Positions 24,914 through 35,349 of a DNA stretch of 64,000 nt are shown here, piece by piece. The translations under genes were made by a program, and so were the position numbers. Below the pieces are notes generated by a model. That model made no database searches and was not told where the DNA came from. It was given only the letters and a program-made list of their open reading frames with translations. The stretch comes from Siphonodentalium dalli (taxonomy: Eukaryota > Mollusca > Scaphopoda > Gadilida > Siphonodentaliidae), in NCBI GenBank assembly GCA_032622095.1, contig CP136065.1, forward strand, positions 208,420,151 through 208,484,150, given 5' to 3'. Within the stretch, counting starts at the first letter, position 1; every line of letters begins with the position of its first letter.

Positions 24914-25126
24914 TCATATAGTAGCATGGTGAACTGTCATATAGTAGCATGGTGAACTGTCATATAGTAGCATGGTGAACTGTCATATAGTAGCATGGTG
25001 AACTGTCATATAGTAGCATGGTGAACTGTCATATAGTAGCATGGTGAACTGTCATATAGTAGCATGGTGAACTGTCATATAGTAGCATGGTGAACTGTCA
25101 TATAGTAGCATGGTGAACTGTCATAT
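24914..25126 (+). repeat. 23-bp minisatellite, ~9.3 copies
   Basis: TCATATAGTAGCATGGTGAACTG without spacers is repeated nine times with essentially no differences, then a partial TCATAT. The near identity implies recent expansion or active slippage. It is contiguous, so it is not a CRISPR array. Confidence 0.95.
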
Positions 25127-26528
25127 GTGGATCAACGTCTAATGATTATCCAGTATACAAATATGGAATAACTTACCATGTCCTCGTCTCTTAAAGAAAA
25201 TGAATTCGCATCAAAACGCCCAAATAGATGTATTAATATACTGTGACAGCAACGTGGATCTTGAACAGCCGGCATAAAATAAAATGACATGAAAGCGAAG
25301 CTATTAGCCTGAGAACTAATGCACCAACCACTAATCAGAAACCCAAGGTTATATAGTGCGTTTGTTGAAATAGTATTAACTATTGGTCGCCAATGTGACC
25401 AATGCTAATGCTCACAGTGACTATTTAACAGAAGGATTATTTGCAACAAACATGTAACCGTGTAGTATTTTATCAATTGTTAGAATTGGGCAAATCTAAA
25501 AACAATATGACAAAGAACTGCTTACGCAAATATGCATAATTCCATGCTTGGTTGGATCCTGTGGAAATAAAGCAAAACATTTGTTCAAGTTCAGTATGGG
25601 GTGTTGGGGATTATCTGATGGCATGATTATCGTCGGATATTTCACTGGAACATAACTCAACTGATGTAGCAACTAACGACCCTTGTAATCAATTCATGTA
25701 ATTTATCGTCTTATGCATGCGCACCCTATATGTGCTATTAACGCGGGTACACATACTTTGGTTATTGAGAATTGAATAGACAACAGTATTAGTGCATATG
25801 TATATTTTATTTTGCATTGTGGCTTCCATGTTATACTAATGTGGAAGTCATCAGTCGTATGGTGCAGCAGAGATTTGACTAGTATACCGCCAAATGAATG
25901 TCATGTTGGATCTCGGTCATATTGTGGCAATTTGGCATAACCTGATGTCGTTTCTTCACAAAATTTGGGAACATTTACTACTATCTTAGCACCTATAGAT
26001 TTGTTTGGATTGAATTCGGATCACATATGTAGGCACGGACGAATAAGCTACAAACATTTTGTCCGCCATTTTGATCTCCATTATCACAGTTCAAAGAACA
26101 ATGGTCGGAACTTAAAAATATAATCCATAACCCGTCTGAGTAAATTTTCGAAGCTCTCTAATGAATTGTACATACATATCACAATGGTATAACTTTCATT
26201 CCACACCGCCTGATGTTACAACTTCCAATGCCAATAACTCTATCTTACAAAATGCTTTTACATATTTGTCGGCATAGTATATGAAACGGGCAAATAATTA
26301 AGGCTATTCTCACACACTGACAGGTTTGCCTGAGAATCTTCTGGTAAATTAGTGACAACGACTATGACTTGATTGCTTGAGAAATTGATGAGCGAAACTG
26401 CCAGTGTTCAAGTCACCACTTTTGTTGGGCAAATATAAATCATTCGTTGTGATCCTAAGCGAAATTAGCCACGTTTCATATATAGAACCGATGGGTATTT
26501 TTATATAATCAAAAATTATAGAGAATAA
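25127..26528. other. no recognisable gene
   Basis: AT-rich sequence lacking long frames or recognisable repeats, apart from one GTCCGCCATTTTGATC motif near 26062. Confidence 0.45.
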
Positions 26529-26659
26529 CCGCATAGTGTAGCTGAATAAAGAATTTATTTTGCGAGTATGTGGGCATCTATTTGGCGAGCTTCTAGGCGA
26601 GCCAAATAGATGCCCACATACGAGCAAAAATAAATTCTCTATTCAGCTACACTATGCGG
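26529..26659. repeat. near-perfect 131-bp hairpin
   Basis: CCGCATAGTGTAGCTGAATA at 26529 is mirrored by TATTCAGCTACACTATGCGG ending at 26659. The inner part pairs GTATGTGGGCATCTATTTGG with its complement around a short TTCTAG centre. The arms are about 60 bp with very few mismatches. Consistent with a small palindromic MITE. Confidence 0.85.
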
Positions 26660-27382
26660 ATGTTCTGTTTATCCACCGAACAAATTTATATGTATTTTAT
26701 CGCAGTTTTTGTCAAAAAACATCGCAAAATTCACAGCGATGACCTACTTGGCGACTTTATCTGTATAGTAGAGGCTAATTAATTATGAAACAGTTTAGTA
26801 TTCACGCGACTGCACCGCGAAATAGTCCGCTTTATAATTTCTAAATTATGCCGGAAAAATATCATAGCATGGTGTAGTTTCTAAAAAAAATCTAAATGAT
26901 TCGCGTAACGTTCAAATCTAAATCCGAATTGTACAAGTATAGCAGTCATGTGAATTTGGATGTTTCTGCTTGAAACTTATTAATGATTTGAAACTCTGAA
27001 CTTTACCAGTAGCACTAGCAGTAGCACCAAGAACGGCAGTGCAAATGCACCAGTTCACGGAAGAATATCGTATACTTTATAGTAACAAACTGCCAATTGC
27101 TTAATCAAGTTATAGACTTCACCAACCGAACATTGAACAATGATATTTCAATGCGTTTTGGGGCGCATCTTGTGATCTTTTAGATCACTGTGGCCACCCA
27201 CTGCACGAAAATACGTTGTGGATGTTGACGTTTCTAATGACGCTGTCGCTAACAACGGAAACGAGCATGGTCCGTTCTAATGATGCTCCATAACGTTGTT
27301 ACGATCTAGTGACGTCATTCACGAAATGCTGGAGGTTAACTGTCCCAAGTGCTTGTAACCTTTCTTCCTTGCATATTTTAAG

Positions 27383-27413
27383 TTTATCTGTCTAGCAGAG
27401 AATGCTTTATCTG
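27383..27413 (+). repeat. host minisatellite flank and left target duplication
   Basis: TTTATCTGTCTAGCAGAG then AATGCTTTATCTG. GCTTTATCTG at 27404-27413 is repeated at 39139-39148 immediately outside the giant element. Related TTTATCTGTMTAG phrases at 26753 and 39141-39225 show that the target is a short GCTTTATCTG-rich tandem repeat. Confidence 0.75.
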
Positions 27414-29215
27414 GGTGTGACTAATTACCGCCCGGGGACCGCCCGGGACCGCCCGGGCGGCCCAACGAGCCCGTGGACACAATATCTCGACGGTATAACG
27501 TAGCGACATGCCACCTGAGGGCAACATAGAAAAATTTACTAGCTCGCTCGTCTCCGGCCGGTCATATTAACCCCACAAATGCCGATATTGGCTAAAATAG
27601 CCTGGGTGATTACTGGTGTCTTCGTGTGTGTTCAGACAGATTATTTTGGTGATTCTCGGTAGTGCAATAAGTGCAATACACCTGAGTGTTAATTCCATGT
27701 ATTGACTCGTTGACGCGTCCACGGCCGATGTTATTAACCCCTCAAATTCCGGTAAAATAGTGTATAAACAAAAGAACCTTGGAACCGCCCGGGACCGCCC
27801 GGGCGGCCCCATGGGCCCGTGGACACTATATCTCGACGTTATAACATAGCGACATACCCCACGAGGTCAACCTACAAAATGTTACTCCCTCGCTCGACCC
27901 CGGCCGGCGTTATTAACCCCTCAAAATCCGACAAAATGGTATATAGACAAAAAGAACATTGGGACCGCCCGGGACCGCCCGGGTGGCCCCACGTGCCCGT
28001 GGACACAATATCTCGACGTTATAACGTAGCGACATACCCCATGAGGTCAACCTAGAAAATGTTACTCGCTCGCTCGACCCCGGCCGGTGTTATTAACCCC
28101 TCAAAATCCAACAAAATGGTTTATAAACAAAAATAACATTGGGACCGCCCGGGACCGCCCGGGTGGCCCCACGTGCCCGTGGACACAATATATCGACGTT
28201 ATAACGTAGCGACATACCCCCACGAGGTCAACCTACAAAATGTTACTCGCTCGCTCGACTCCGGCCGGTGTTATTAACCCCTCAAAATCCGATAAATTGG
28301 TATATAAACAAAAAGAACATTGGGACCGCCCGAAACCGCCCGGGAGGCACCATGGGCCCGTGGACACTATATCTCGACGTTATAACATAGCGACATACCC
28401 CACGAGGTCAACCTACAAAATGTTGCTTGCTCGCTCGACTCCGGTCGGTGTTATTAACCCCTCAAAATCCGACAAAATGGTATATAGACAAAAAGAACAT
28501 TGGGACCGCCCGGGACCGCCCGGGTGGCCCCACGTGCCCGTGGACACAATATCTCGACGTTATATCGTAGCGACATACCCCTTGAGGTCAACCTAGAAAA
28601 TGTTACTCGCTCGCTCGACCCCGGCCGGTGTTATTAACCCCTCAAAATCCAACAAAATGGTTTATAAACAAAAATAACATTGGGACCGCCCGGGTGGCCC
28701 CACGTGCCCGTGGACACAATATATCGACGTTATAACGTAGCGACATACCCCACGAGGTCAACCTACAAAATGTTACTCGCTCGCTCGACTCCGGCCGGTG
28801 TTATTAACCCCTCAAAATCCGATAAAATGGTATATAAACAAAAAGAACATTGGGACCGCCCGAAACCGCCCGGGAGGCACCATGGGCCCGTGGACACTAT
28901 ATCTCGACGTTATAACATAGCGACATACCCCACGAGGTCAACCTACAAAATGTTACTCCCTCGCTCGACCCCGGCCGGCGTTATTAACCCCTCAAAATCC
29001 GATAAAATGGTAAATAGACAAAAAGAACATTAGGACCGCCCGGGACCGCCCGGGTGGCCCCACGTGCCCGTGGACACAATATCTCGACGTTATAACGTAG
29101 CGACATAACCCATGAGGTCAACCTAGAAAATGTTACTCGCTCGCTCGACCCCGGCCGGTGTTATTAACCCCTCAAAATCCGACAAAATGGTATATAGACA
29201 AAAAGAACATTTAAA
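27414..29215 (+). repeat. left satellite array of the giant element
   Basis: A divergent outer unit (27414-27790) carries a ~240-bp insert variant with GACTCGTTGACGCGTCCACGG. About eight ~180-bp units follow. Each contains GGGACCGCCCGGG repeats, CCGTGGACACWATATCTCGA, CGTTATAACRTAGCGACAT, GAGGTCAACCTA, GCTCGCTCGAC, CCGGCCGG and TTATTAACCCCTCAAAATCC. Because 180 is divisible by three the units keep an open frame (TYKMLLARSTPAGVINPS), but this is a repeat artefact. Confidence 0.9.
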
Positions 29216-29223
29216 TGACTAAC

Positions 29224-29750
29224 CTGGTGGAAAGAAACTTTGGATTGTGATACCAAGGACAGCACTTAACGCAAGCATGTGGTTGATGTCGCACCACGAG
29301 TCCTGAACGGGGGTGTCCTTGATATACTGGTTGTACTCGCCAAGAACAATACGTTGATCATTCTGCAACGGTGAAGAGTATCTACGGTGACTGACATCAT
29401 AATGTTCAGGATGTTCTGCGAGTTCGAGCCATGTTCTATATCTGAGCTGTAAGTGGTGAGAATCAGTCCCGAACAATGCGATGGAACTTGCACGGAATAA
29501 ACAGTTGCCATCGCCGAATGTTGTTAACGGAACATAGTCGTTGAGAACGGATGGTTGACACTTCTGCAACACACTCTTGGAAACTGTGTCGACAGTGTGG
29601 TCTTTTGGACTTGGTGGTATGCGAGTGGGAAGGTCGTTGTGATACTGGTCAAGAAGGGCTATCTCTGTTCGGAGTCGAAGTTGCAGCTGGTTTGATTGGC
29701 TTTTGGTCGAGTCAACAATTCTGGTTAACGCTGAGGAGAACGAGTACTGG
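29224..29750 (-). CDS. OTU-domain exon (cysteine protease, vertnin-like)
   Basis: 527-nt exon with acceptor TTTTTCAG and donor CAG|GTTAGT. After about 75 codons of linker (SSALTRIVDSTKSQSNQLQ and a Pro-rich part), it reads VPLTTFGDGNCLFRASSIAL, FGTDSHHLQLRYRTWLEL and HYD. The C-terminal part, SWCDINHMLALSAVLGITIQ, corresponds to the region near the catalytic His. The Asp-Gly-Asn-Cys motif is intact. The frame is open throughout, in contrast to the PHD exon. It overlaps no other credible gene; plus-strand 29551-29754 is a shadow frame. Confidence 0.75.
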
Positions 29751-29997
29751 CTGAAAAATTCAAGAAAGTAGTGATTAGTGGTCGTTTATTTATAATATAC
29801 TGGACCATATCGGACTGCATCCATTGTACAAACGGTCACACGAAGCACACATTTACATCTCTTGCAAAAATAAAAAGCCCGTTATAACATGGGCCGGGGT
29901 ATACCCGAAGTCACCAGTCCAAATTTGGTGGTTTAAATCGTCCCAGGGGATCGCGGAGAAAAACACGGACAGACCGATTTTCTCTTTTATATCTTAC

Positions 29998-30625
29998 TAG
30001 CAGGTTAGCCCGCCATTGGCGTGGTTCGTCTCATGGCTTTGTTCGAACAAACGTTTTTCATTTTTTTAATTAATTAATTATTTTAATTTTTTTTTTTTCA
30101 ATTCGTCGAAATCCGCCAGTTTTACCCGATTTGACCTTGAATTGATCATTGTCAAGGTCAGGTCAGGGTCACAATTTAAACCGCCCATGACACTTCCCGT
30201 AGGTCACACACACATATATATCATTTTTGGGTTACCGTTTCAAGGTGAAGATCACCTAGGGCGGAAAAACTGACCCGATCCCCGTTCCTATGAAGCCCTA
30301 AGTACGTAAGAATCACACAACACGCTCATGTCTGGATACCGACGCTGACGCCTGTGCACAGACGTAAGAATCACATTACGCACATACGCTCTTTATCAAC
30401 TACACTGCGGATAGGAACGCTCTTATCTATCAACCCGATTAACCACGCAGTGCCGTTTTTGTGACTGGGAGTGAAGAACGGGTGGTCGGAGCTTCTCCAA
30501 AACGCCGCGACGATCATTCCCGTTGATTTTTACCCATAGATAGGAAGTTTGAGCTCAATCTGTCCAGCCGTTTTGGAGTCTATAGCGACTATGTATATAT
30601 ATACGTAGTTCTCAAAATATATAGG
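29998..30625 (+). repeat. interspersed repeat family C, copy 1 (in intron of PHD-OTU gene)
   Basis: Starts ACTAGCAGGTTAGCCCGCCA and ends TTCTCAAAATATATAGGAG. A shorter copy at 32934-33331 shares the ends, the GACCCGATCCCC/CTTCCTA block, CTTCTCCAAAACGCCGCGAC and GAAGTTTGAGCTCAATC. A third start occurs at 34010. Non-coding, SINE-like. Confidence 0.65.
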
Positions 30626-30957
30626 AGAATTAAGAAAGAATTAAGAAACCATAACGAGCTGAAGAATAAATACAATTTCTTTGTGCGTGTATAATTCGTT
30701 TTTCTGACCACTCTGTTTATGCCATAATAATCAAAATCATTTTTTTCAACTTCTGAGCAAACTGCCAGGAGGCAGTTCTGGTGGTAGCAATCTTATCACA
30801 GTGGTTGTGTGACCAAGTACACCAAATCCCTGGAAATCCCAGGGAAACATCCCTCCCCGCTGTGGAACTTTCACAGAGATTTAGAAGCCCCAATTCTCTT
30901 CTTTTTTTCAAATTCTATTCGAACAGTGGCAATATTTAGTTCATGTCATAAGCTTAC

Positions 30958-31100
30958 CTGCCAGACCAGGAAACACACTTCGGGCAGAGAAATTCTACGT
31001 CCGTTTTCCCCCACTTGACGTACTGTGTTGGACTCATGGGGACACATGAGTCGTGGACCCATTATTTTGCAACACGAATTGCAAAGGACTGCTTGTGTAC
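30958..31100 (-). CDS. PHD-finger exon with internal frameshift
   Basis: 143-nt segment between a pyrimidine-rich acceptor (TTTTCTTTGATAG) and donor GTAAGC. The entering frame gives TQAVLCNSCCK. The exiting frame gives WVHDSCVPMSPTQYVKWGK and FLCPKCVSW. Together with the CSVC of exon 1 these supply the Cys pairs, the WxH and the final CPxC of a PHD finger. The two halves are one frame apart, joined at an A-rich AAAATAATGGG, so a functional domain cannot be made without editing. Confidence 0.65.
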
Positions 31101-31199
31101 CTATCAAAGAAAATAAATACGATTAATTAATTGATGAGAACGCGAAATATAGATTACACAATGACATCAGAATGTACACTCCAGACTGAATATTTGAAA

Positions 31200-31745
31200 C
31201 TAGCAGGGCGACCCGCTGCTGCACATATCAAAGTGTTGTGGAATGATCAACTGCATTGGGTAATATGATGAAAATACAAATGTTTCTCTTCTCCAATTGG
31301 TCTCATAAATGTTATGTAAAAATATACATAACATTCTGGTTTTACATGTTTGCGTAATTAGCACGCCCGCGTGTATATATACTGTAGCCCAAATTATAAA
31401 ATTCCATCGTCCCATGTATGTTTTATGGTTTTTCCGGTTTATTAGTTTAAAAGTCGAACTGCGCGATCAAGAGGCCGGCCACAAAAAGATGTATATATTG
31501 GCATATAGTCCGGGAGCTAATAGGGTTACCCTTGTGCCCACTTGGGACCTAACTTGACCCCACTAATTTTGTTCTCTATCATGTCCTTAAACTTTAAAGC
31601 AATGTCAACAAGAAAAAAAGTGGCCGTGTAGACTCCAGACAAGATGGCGGCCATGATGGATGCCGTTTTTTAGACTAGGAACTTAGTTAATTTGATGGCA
31701 ATTATAGCGGGAGCTCTATTAAATTGTATATATTTTCGTGAAGCT
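31200..31745. repeat. repeat start and degraded fold-back TIR fragment
   Basis: 31199 begins ACTAGCAGGGCGACCCGCTG, another family C-like head. From about 31690 the sequence (AATTATAGCGGGAGCTCTA, GTATATATTTTCGTGAAGCT) matches the fold-back element TIR at 5706-5760. The match is interrupted at 31746 by an insertion and resumes at 32724. A CAAGATGGCGGCC motif lies at 31640-31652. Confidence 0.6.
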
Positions 31746-32723
31746 CACCCTTGGAACAAACGTCCCACTTCCGTCGACTCGAATTCAAATATCACCAAAT
31801 TACGTCATGCTCGTTGATGCCTTCCAGTTTCAATTGAATTCCCTCATTAGCATATCATTATATGCAGCTCGTTTGCATTTCTCAGATATAAATTCGAGTC
31901 GACGGTGATGCGACGTTTGTTTCAAACACGGATCTCAGACGCACCAGCAATTAAATTCGTGTTGACCACACGCATGCTTCGTCCGTAGTGGGTCTACTCG
32001 CATTTATTTGAAACAAAAGTCGCACTTTTGTCGACTCGAATTCAAATAATAATAATTTAATTCGAGTCGTCGGTAGTGTGACGTTTGTTCCAAGGGTAAC
32101 CGACGACTCAGTGCATGATCACAAGTCTACTGATCCACGCGTGTGAAGGAACAGCCAAGCGGGGTTCTAATTGAATTATGCACCTTGGAGACCCCCTAGC
32201 TATACGTCCCTGCCCGCCATACATGTTTATTTTACCACGTGGTTTTAGATAGGCATATACTGACACAACATAGTGTTATACAGCGTTTTTCTCAACTTGC
32301 TATTAAATTGTTAAAAAGGTACAACGTTTTCGTATAAAATAAACTGGACCTGATATCTCTCAGACAAGTTCAGAACAAAATACCACCTAAAGAATCATGT
32401 CCGACCTAAAATAGGTGTCAAATCCCTACGAAATAGCGATATAAAATCAATAATTTCCACTCCTCAGCAAATTAACATTAATTTCGTCGCTTAGAAATCA
32501 AAAGCCACATTTTCTCACTAAATGTTACGTTCTAGAATTTATATATAACTTCATAATTTAGCCGTTTTGACCAAAATCCTCAGAAACGCATTATGCCATT
32601 TTAAGAAATTATTTAGATTCATGTTGAATTAAATTCGACGTTTGTTTCAACAGACGGATTATGAATTAAACTCGAGTCTAATTCTAATTGAATCCGAGTC
32701 GTCGGTAGTTTGTTCCATGGGTT
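31746..32723. mobile_element. ~980-bp nested inverted-repeat insertion
   Basis: The left end CACCCTTGGAACAAACGTC, followed by CCGTCGACTCGAATTC, is mirrored at the right by GAATCCGAGTCGTCGGTAG and TTTGTTCCATGGGTT. It interrupts the sequence CGTGAAGCT|AAGACATAATGACA, which is continuous in both TIRs of the 5-11 kb element (5760/5761 and about 10285-10300). Further internal copies of the TIR motif near 31890-31930 and 32015-32100 suggest repeated self-insertion or internal duplication. No coding frame. Confidence 0.7.
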
Positions 32724-32933
32724 AGACACAATGACACTTTTATAATTCAAATTTGAAACTCCTTCTCCAAGATGGCTGCCAAAATGGACGCCAGAGGTTG
32801 AAAATATGATGTTAAAAAAAATCGATTTTTACAGAATTCGGTATAAAATTTCACAAAAATTCACAATTGGGATTCTAGTCAAGTTATGATTGATGTACAT
32901 AATTGGCTATTCTGCCTTCTATATATTGAACTA
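32724..32933 (+). repeat. degraded fold-back TIR fragment, continued
   Basis: AGACACAATGACACTTTTA, CTCCAAGATGGCTGCCAAAA, CAATTGGGATTCTAGTCA and TTGATGTACATAATTGGCTA correspond in order to 5761-6250 of the fold-back TIR with internal deletions. Confidence 0.65.
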
Positions 32934-33331
32934 GCAGGTTAGCCAGCCACTGGCGTGGTTGGTCAGTCACATGACTTGTTTTTTTAATTCTGCCTTTTTT
33001 AAATTTTTTTCTTTCAATGAGTTAATTCTGCCTTTTTAATCAGGAGAAATGATGGTACCCGTTCTATAATAGGTACGATTTACGGTACATCGGGCGGAAA
33101 CTGACCCGATGAAAATCTCCCCCTTCCTAGGAACGACAGACATAAGAATTACACAACACGCATTTTGTTTTTTAATTTAATTTTTTTTTTTCAATGAGAG
33201 CTTCTCCAAAACGCCGCGACGACGATTCCCTAGCGATTTTACCATTAGATGGGAAGTTTGAGCTCAATCGAGTCAGCCGTTTTCAATTCTATCGAGGACA
33301 CATATATATACGAAGTCTCAAAATATATAGT
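32934..33331 (+). repeat. interspersed repeat family C, copy 2
   Basis: CTAGCAGGTTAGCCAGCCAC to GAAGTCTCAAAATATATAG. It shares ends and internal blocks with 29998-30625. It directly abuts the next repeat, which opens TACTAGCCGATGAGCCCGAC. Confidence 0.65.
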
Positions 33332-34008
33332 ACTAGCCGATGAGCCCGACGTTGTCCGGGCTATTCAAAAACCAAATTTCAAGTCGATAGCTCTACCCAG
33401 CCCGACGATTTCAAGTCGATAGCTCTATCCGTTTCCGAGATCTGGTCTGCGCATGCGCGAAGCTGGCGTCGCACGGGCTCGGTGACCCGATAAAATTCGT
33501 ATCCGGGGCAAGATACATTCACATAGCAAATTTCAAGTCGATAGCTCCACCCGTTTCCGAGATCTCGTCTGCGCATGCGCGAATCTGGCGTCGCACGGGC
33601 TCGCCGACCCTATAAAATTTGTATCCGGGGCAAGATACATTCACATACCAAATTTCAAGTCGATAGCTCCACCCGTTTCCGAGATCTCGTCTGCGCATGC
33701 GCAAAGCTGGCGTCGCACGGGCTCGGCGACCCGATAAAATTCGAATCCGGGGCAAGATACATTCACATAGCAAATTTCAAGTCGATAGCTCCACCCGTTT
33801 CCGAGATCCCGTCTGCGCATGCGCGAAGCGGACGCCGCACGGGCTCGCCAATACGACAACGTCCACCGCCTGGTCAAACTACACACACGTACCAAGTTTC
33901 GTCCCGATCGGTCGAGAATCGTAGATTTGTATTAATGACAGACATACAGACAGACAGACAGACAGACAAACAAACAAACAGAGGTCTTCAAAATATATAT
34001 GAGATAGA
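33332..34008 (+). repeat. repeat with four ~122-bp units each carrying an NRF1-like site
   Basis: CAAATTTCAAGTCGATAGCT starts at 33527, 33649 and 33771 (period 122) with a shorter unit before. Each unit has CCGTTTCCGAGATC, TGCGCATGCGCG and GCACGGGCTCGGC. The element ends in GACAGACAGACAGACAGACA / CAAACAAACAAACAGAG and CTTCAAAATATATATGAG, typical of invertebrate SINE-like tails. Open frames on both strands here (33379-34012) are repeat artefacts. Confidence 0.75.
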
Positions 34009-34009
34009 C

Positions 34010-34080
34010 TAGCAGGTTAGCCCGCCACTAGCCGCGTTCGGGGGGGGGAAACGTTACCCCCCCCCCACAAACCAAATCAG
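34010..34080 (+). repeat. family C head with facing G and C runs
   Basis: ACTAGCAGGTTAGCCCGCCA is followed by about nine G, then AAACGTTA, then about ten C. The facing runs could fold into a G/C hairpin. Confidence 0.55.
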
Positions 34081-34269
34081 ATCACATATATTTGTTCGCA
34101 GGTCTATCTCCACTTATAGAAATTGAAAAGTCACTATTTAAGGTTCGACTAGTCTAATCTAACGCACCAATTTATACATGCCTGGAATATTATCATATTA
34201 TGACCAATACAGAGCGTTTATTGATCGTATTTGCCCCTTTAAGTCGTCTGAAGTCAACAGCATCTATAA

Positions 34270-34505
34270 CTCTTGACACGCTGTGGGCTAATTTTACCCA
34301 CATGTTTCAATTCTCACCGATCAGATTGCAACAATTTTGGTTATAAATTTAATTATTTTATTTTACCAATACTTAGTGCCCTTTTCTCTTGACACGCCAT
34401 GGGCCAATTTTACCCACATGTTTCAATTTTCACCGATTAGATTTCAACAATTTTGGTTATATAATTAATGTTTTTATTTTATTAATAATTAGTGCCCTTT
34501 TAAGA
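34270..34505 (+). repeat. 116-bp direct tandem duplication
   Basis: TCTTGACACGCYRTGGGC begins at 34271 and 34387. Both units contain AATTTTACCCACATGTTTCA, CAACAATTTTGGTTATA and TTAGTGCCCTTTT. Confidence 0.75.
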
Positions 34506-34708
34506 CATCTGATGTCAACTGGACATGTATAATATTATTTTCCTGCATGGTCAAAGTACCTCCCCATATTGCAACCCAACCCACGACCTTTTGGGCAAGG
34601 ACTGAAAACATTATTCCCGGTGATGGAGGTCATCATACTCTCCATATGTGGAGCAAATAAAGAAAATATATAATATGTAATATGGTCATATAAAATATAT
34701 TGACTCAC

Positions 34709-34751
34709 CTTCAGCTTCAGTAGAGCAGACGGAACACGGATACAGCACCAT
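34709..34751 (-). CDS. first coding exon of the PHD-OTU gene
   Basis: 43 nt from an ATG in a good context (TCCATGG) to GAAG|GTGAGT. It encodes 14 residues with a C-x2-C pair (CSVC), the usual start of a PHD finger. Phase 1 at the donor complements the two-base entry of the 31100-30958 exon. Too short for conventional frame finding; support comes from the three-exon phase agreement. Confidence 0.6.
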
Positions 34752-35349
34752 GGATGGAAGCGTGAATCGAATACGTGGTCGCATGATTTTAAGATATTTA
34801 AAATTATATTTTATTTTTAATTCACACACGATTATATATAATCTACCCCATAACGTAATATCGTGTGATTGGTCGGTAAGCAAATTAAGTACACGGGTTT
34901 CCAATATCACAAATACTCTCTTCGTCATCTTGATCGTTATTGTCTAGCACCAAGAAGATTTTGGGATTACGACCATTTTCGATTGCAATAAAAACACGGA
35001 AACCTCATCGCAAATCTCCGCTGTTGTCACGAGATTACCTGTTCGTCTTCCCCAAGTGTTATGAAAACACAGTTTCGGTTTAAATCCGCCAATATGTCTT
35101 CTGATTATTGTGAAGTGGCTAATGTATACAATATAACAATTGCGATACCGTTTTACTGCTAATTGATATCAACACATTCAAACAGCTGCCGCGGCTCTCT
35201 TCAGACAAGCAGTTGCTGTCGAAATCAACACAATTACACCCGCTCGTGTCAAAATATAAAAATTATAGGTGTAAAGTTATTAATTTTTATTGAAAACATT
35301 CAAGAAAATTGCGATATTTACGATCATGTAGAGCCGAATATTTATGGTG

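Larger units (their letters stand above)
29224..34751 (-). pseudogene. captured PHD finger-OTU protease gene, three exons, frameshifted and 3'-truncated
   Basis: Exon 1 (34751-34709) starts ATG and encodes MVLYPCSVCSTEAE, ending GAAG|GTGAGT in phase 1. Exon 2 (31100-30958, acceptor TTTGATAG, donor CAG|GTAAGC) enters with two bases. It encodes a CNSC pair, then, after a ~4-nt frame disruption at AAAATAATGGG, WVHDSCVPMSP and VEFLCPKC: the Cys4-His-Cys3 layout of a PHD finger. It exits in phase 2. Exon 3 (29750-29224, acceptor TTTTTCAG) takes one base and encodes an acidic linker then the OTU motif FGDGNCLFRASS (catalytic Cys). Its donor CAG|GTTAGT lies about 9 bp from the left satellite array, so later exons are lost. 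I recall PHD-OTU proteins of this layout from mollusc genomes (not searched). OTU enzymes remove ubiquitin; PHD fingers bind histone tails. Confidence 0.7.

Noticed and set aside
24914-25126. Possible CRISPR array
   Set aside because: The 23-bp units are contiguous with no spacers, and the window is eukaryotic.
27819-29033. Repeated open frames (78-118 codons) encoding TYKMLLARSTPAGVINPSKS-like repeats, and the mirror frames at 35581-36528
   Set aside because: They are the ~180-bp satellite read through; the unit length is divisible by three, so frames stay open. No start context, splice signals or domain, and frames exist in several units and on both arrays.
33379-34012. Overlapping open frames on both strands with repeated peptides such as LGNGWSYRLEICYVNVS
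   Set aside because: Products of the 122-bp tandem units of a SINE-like repeat.
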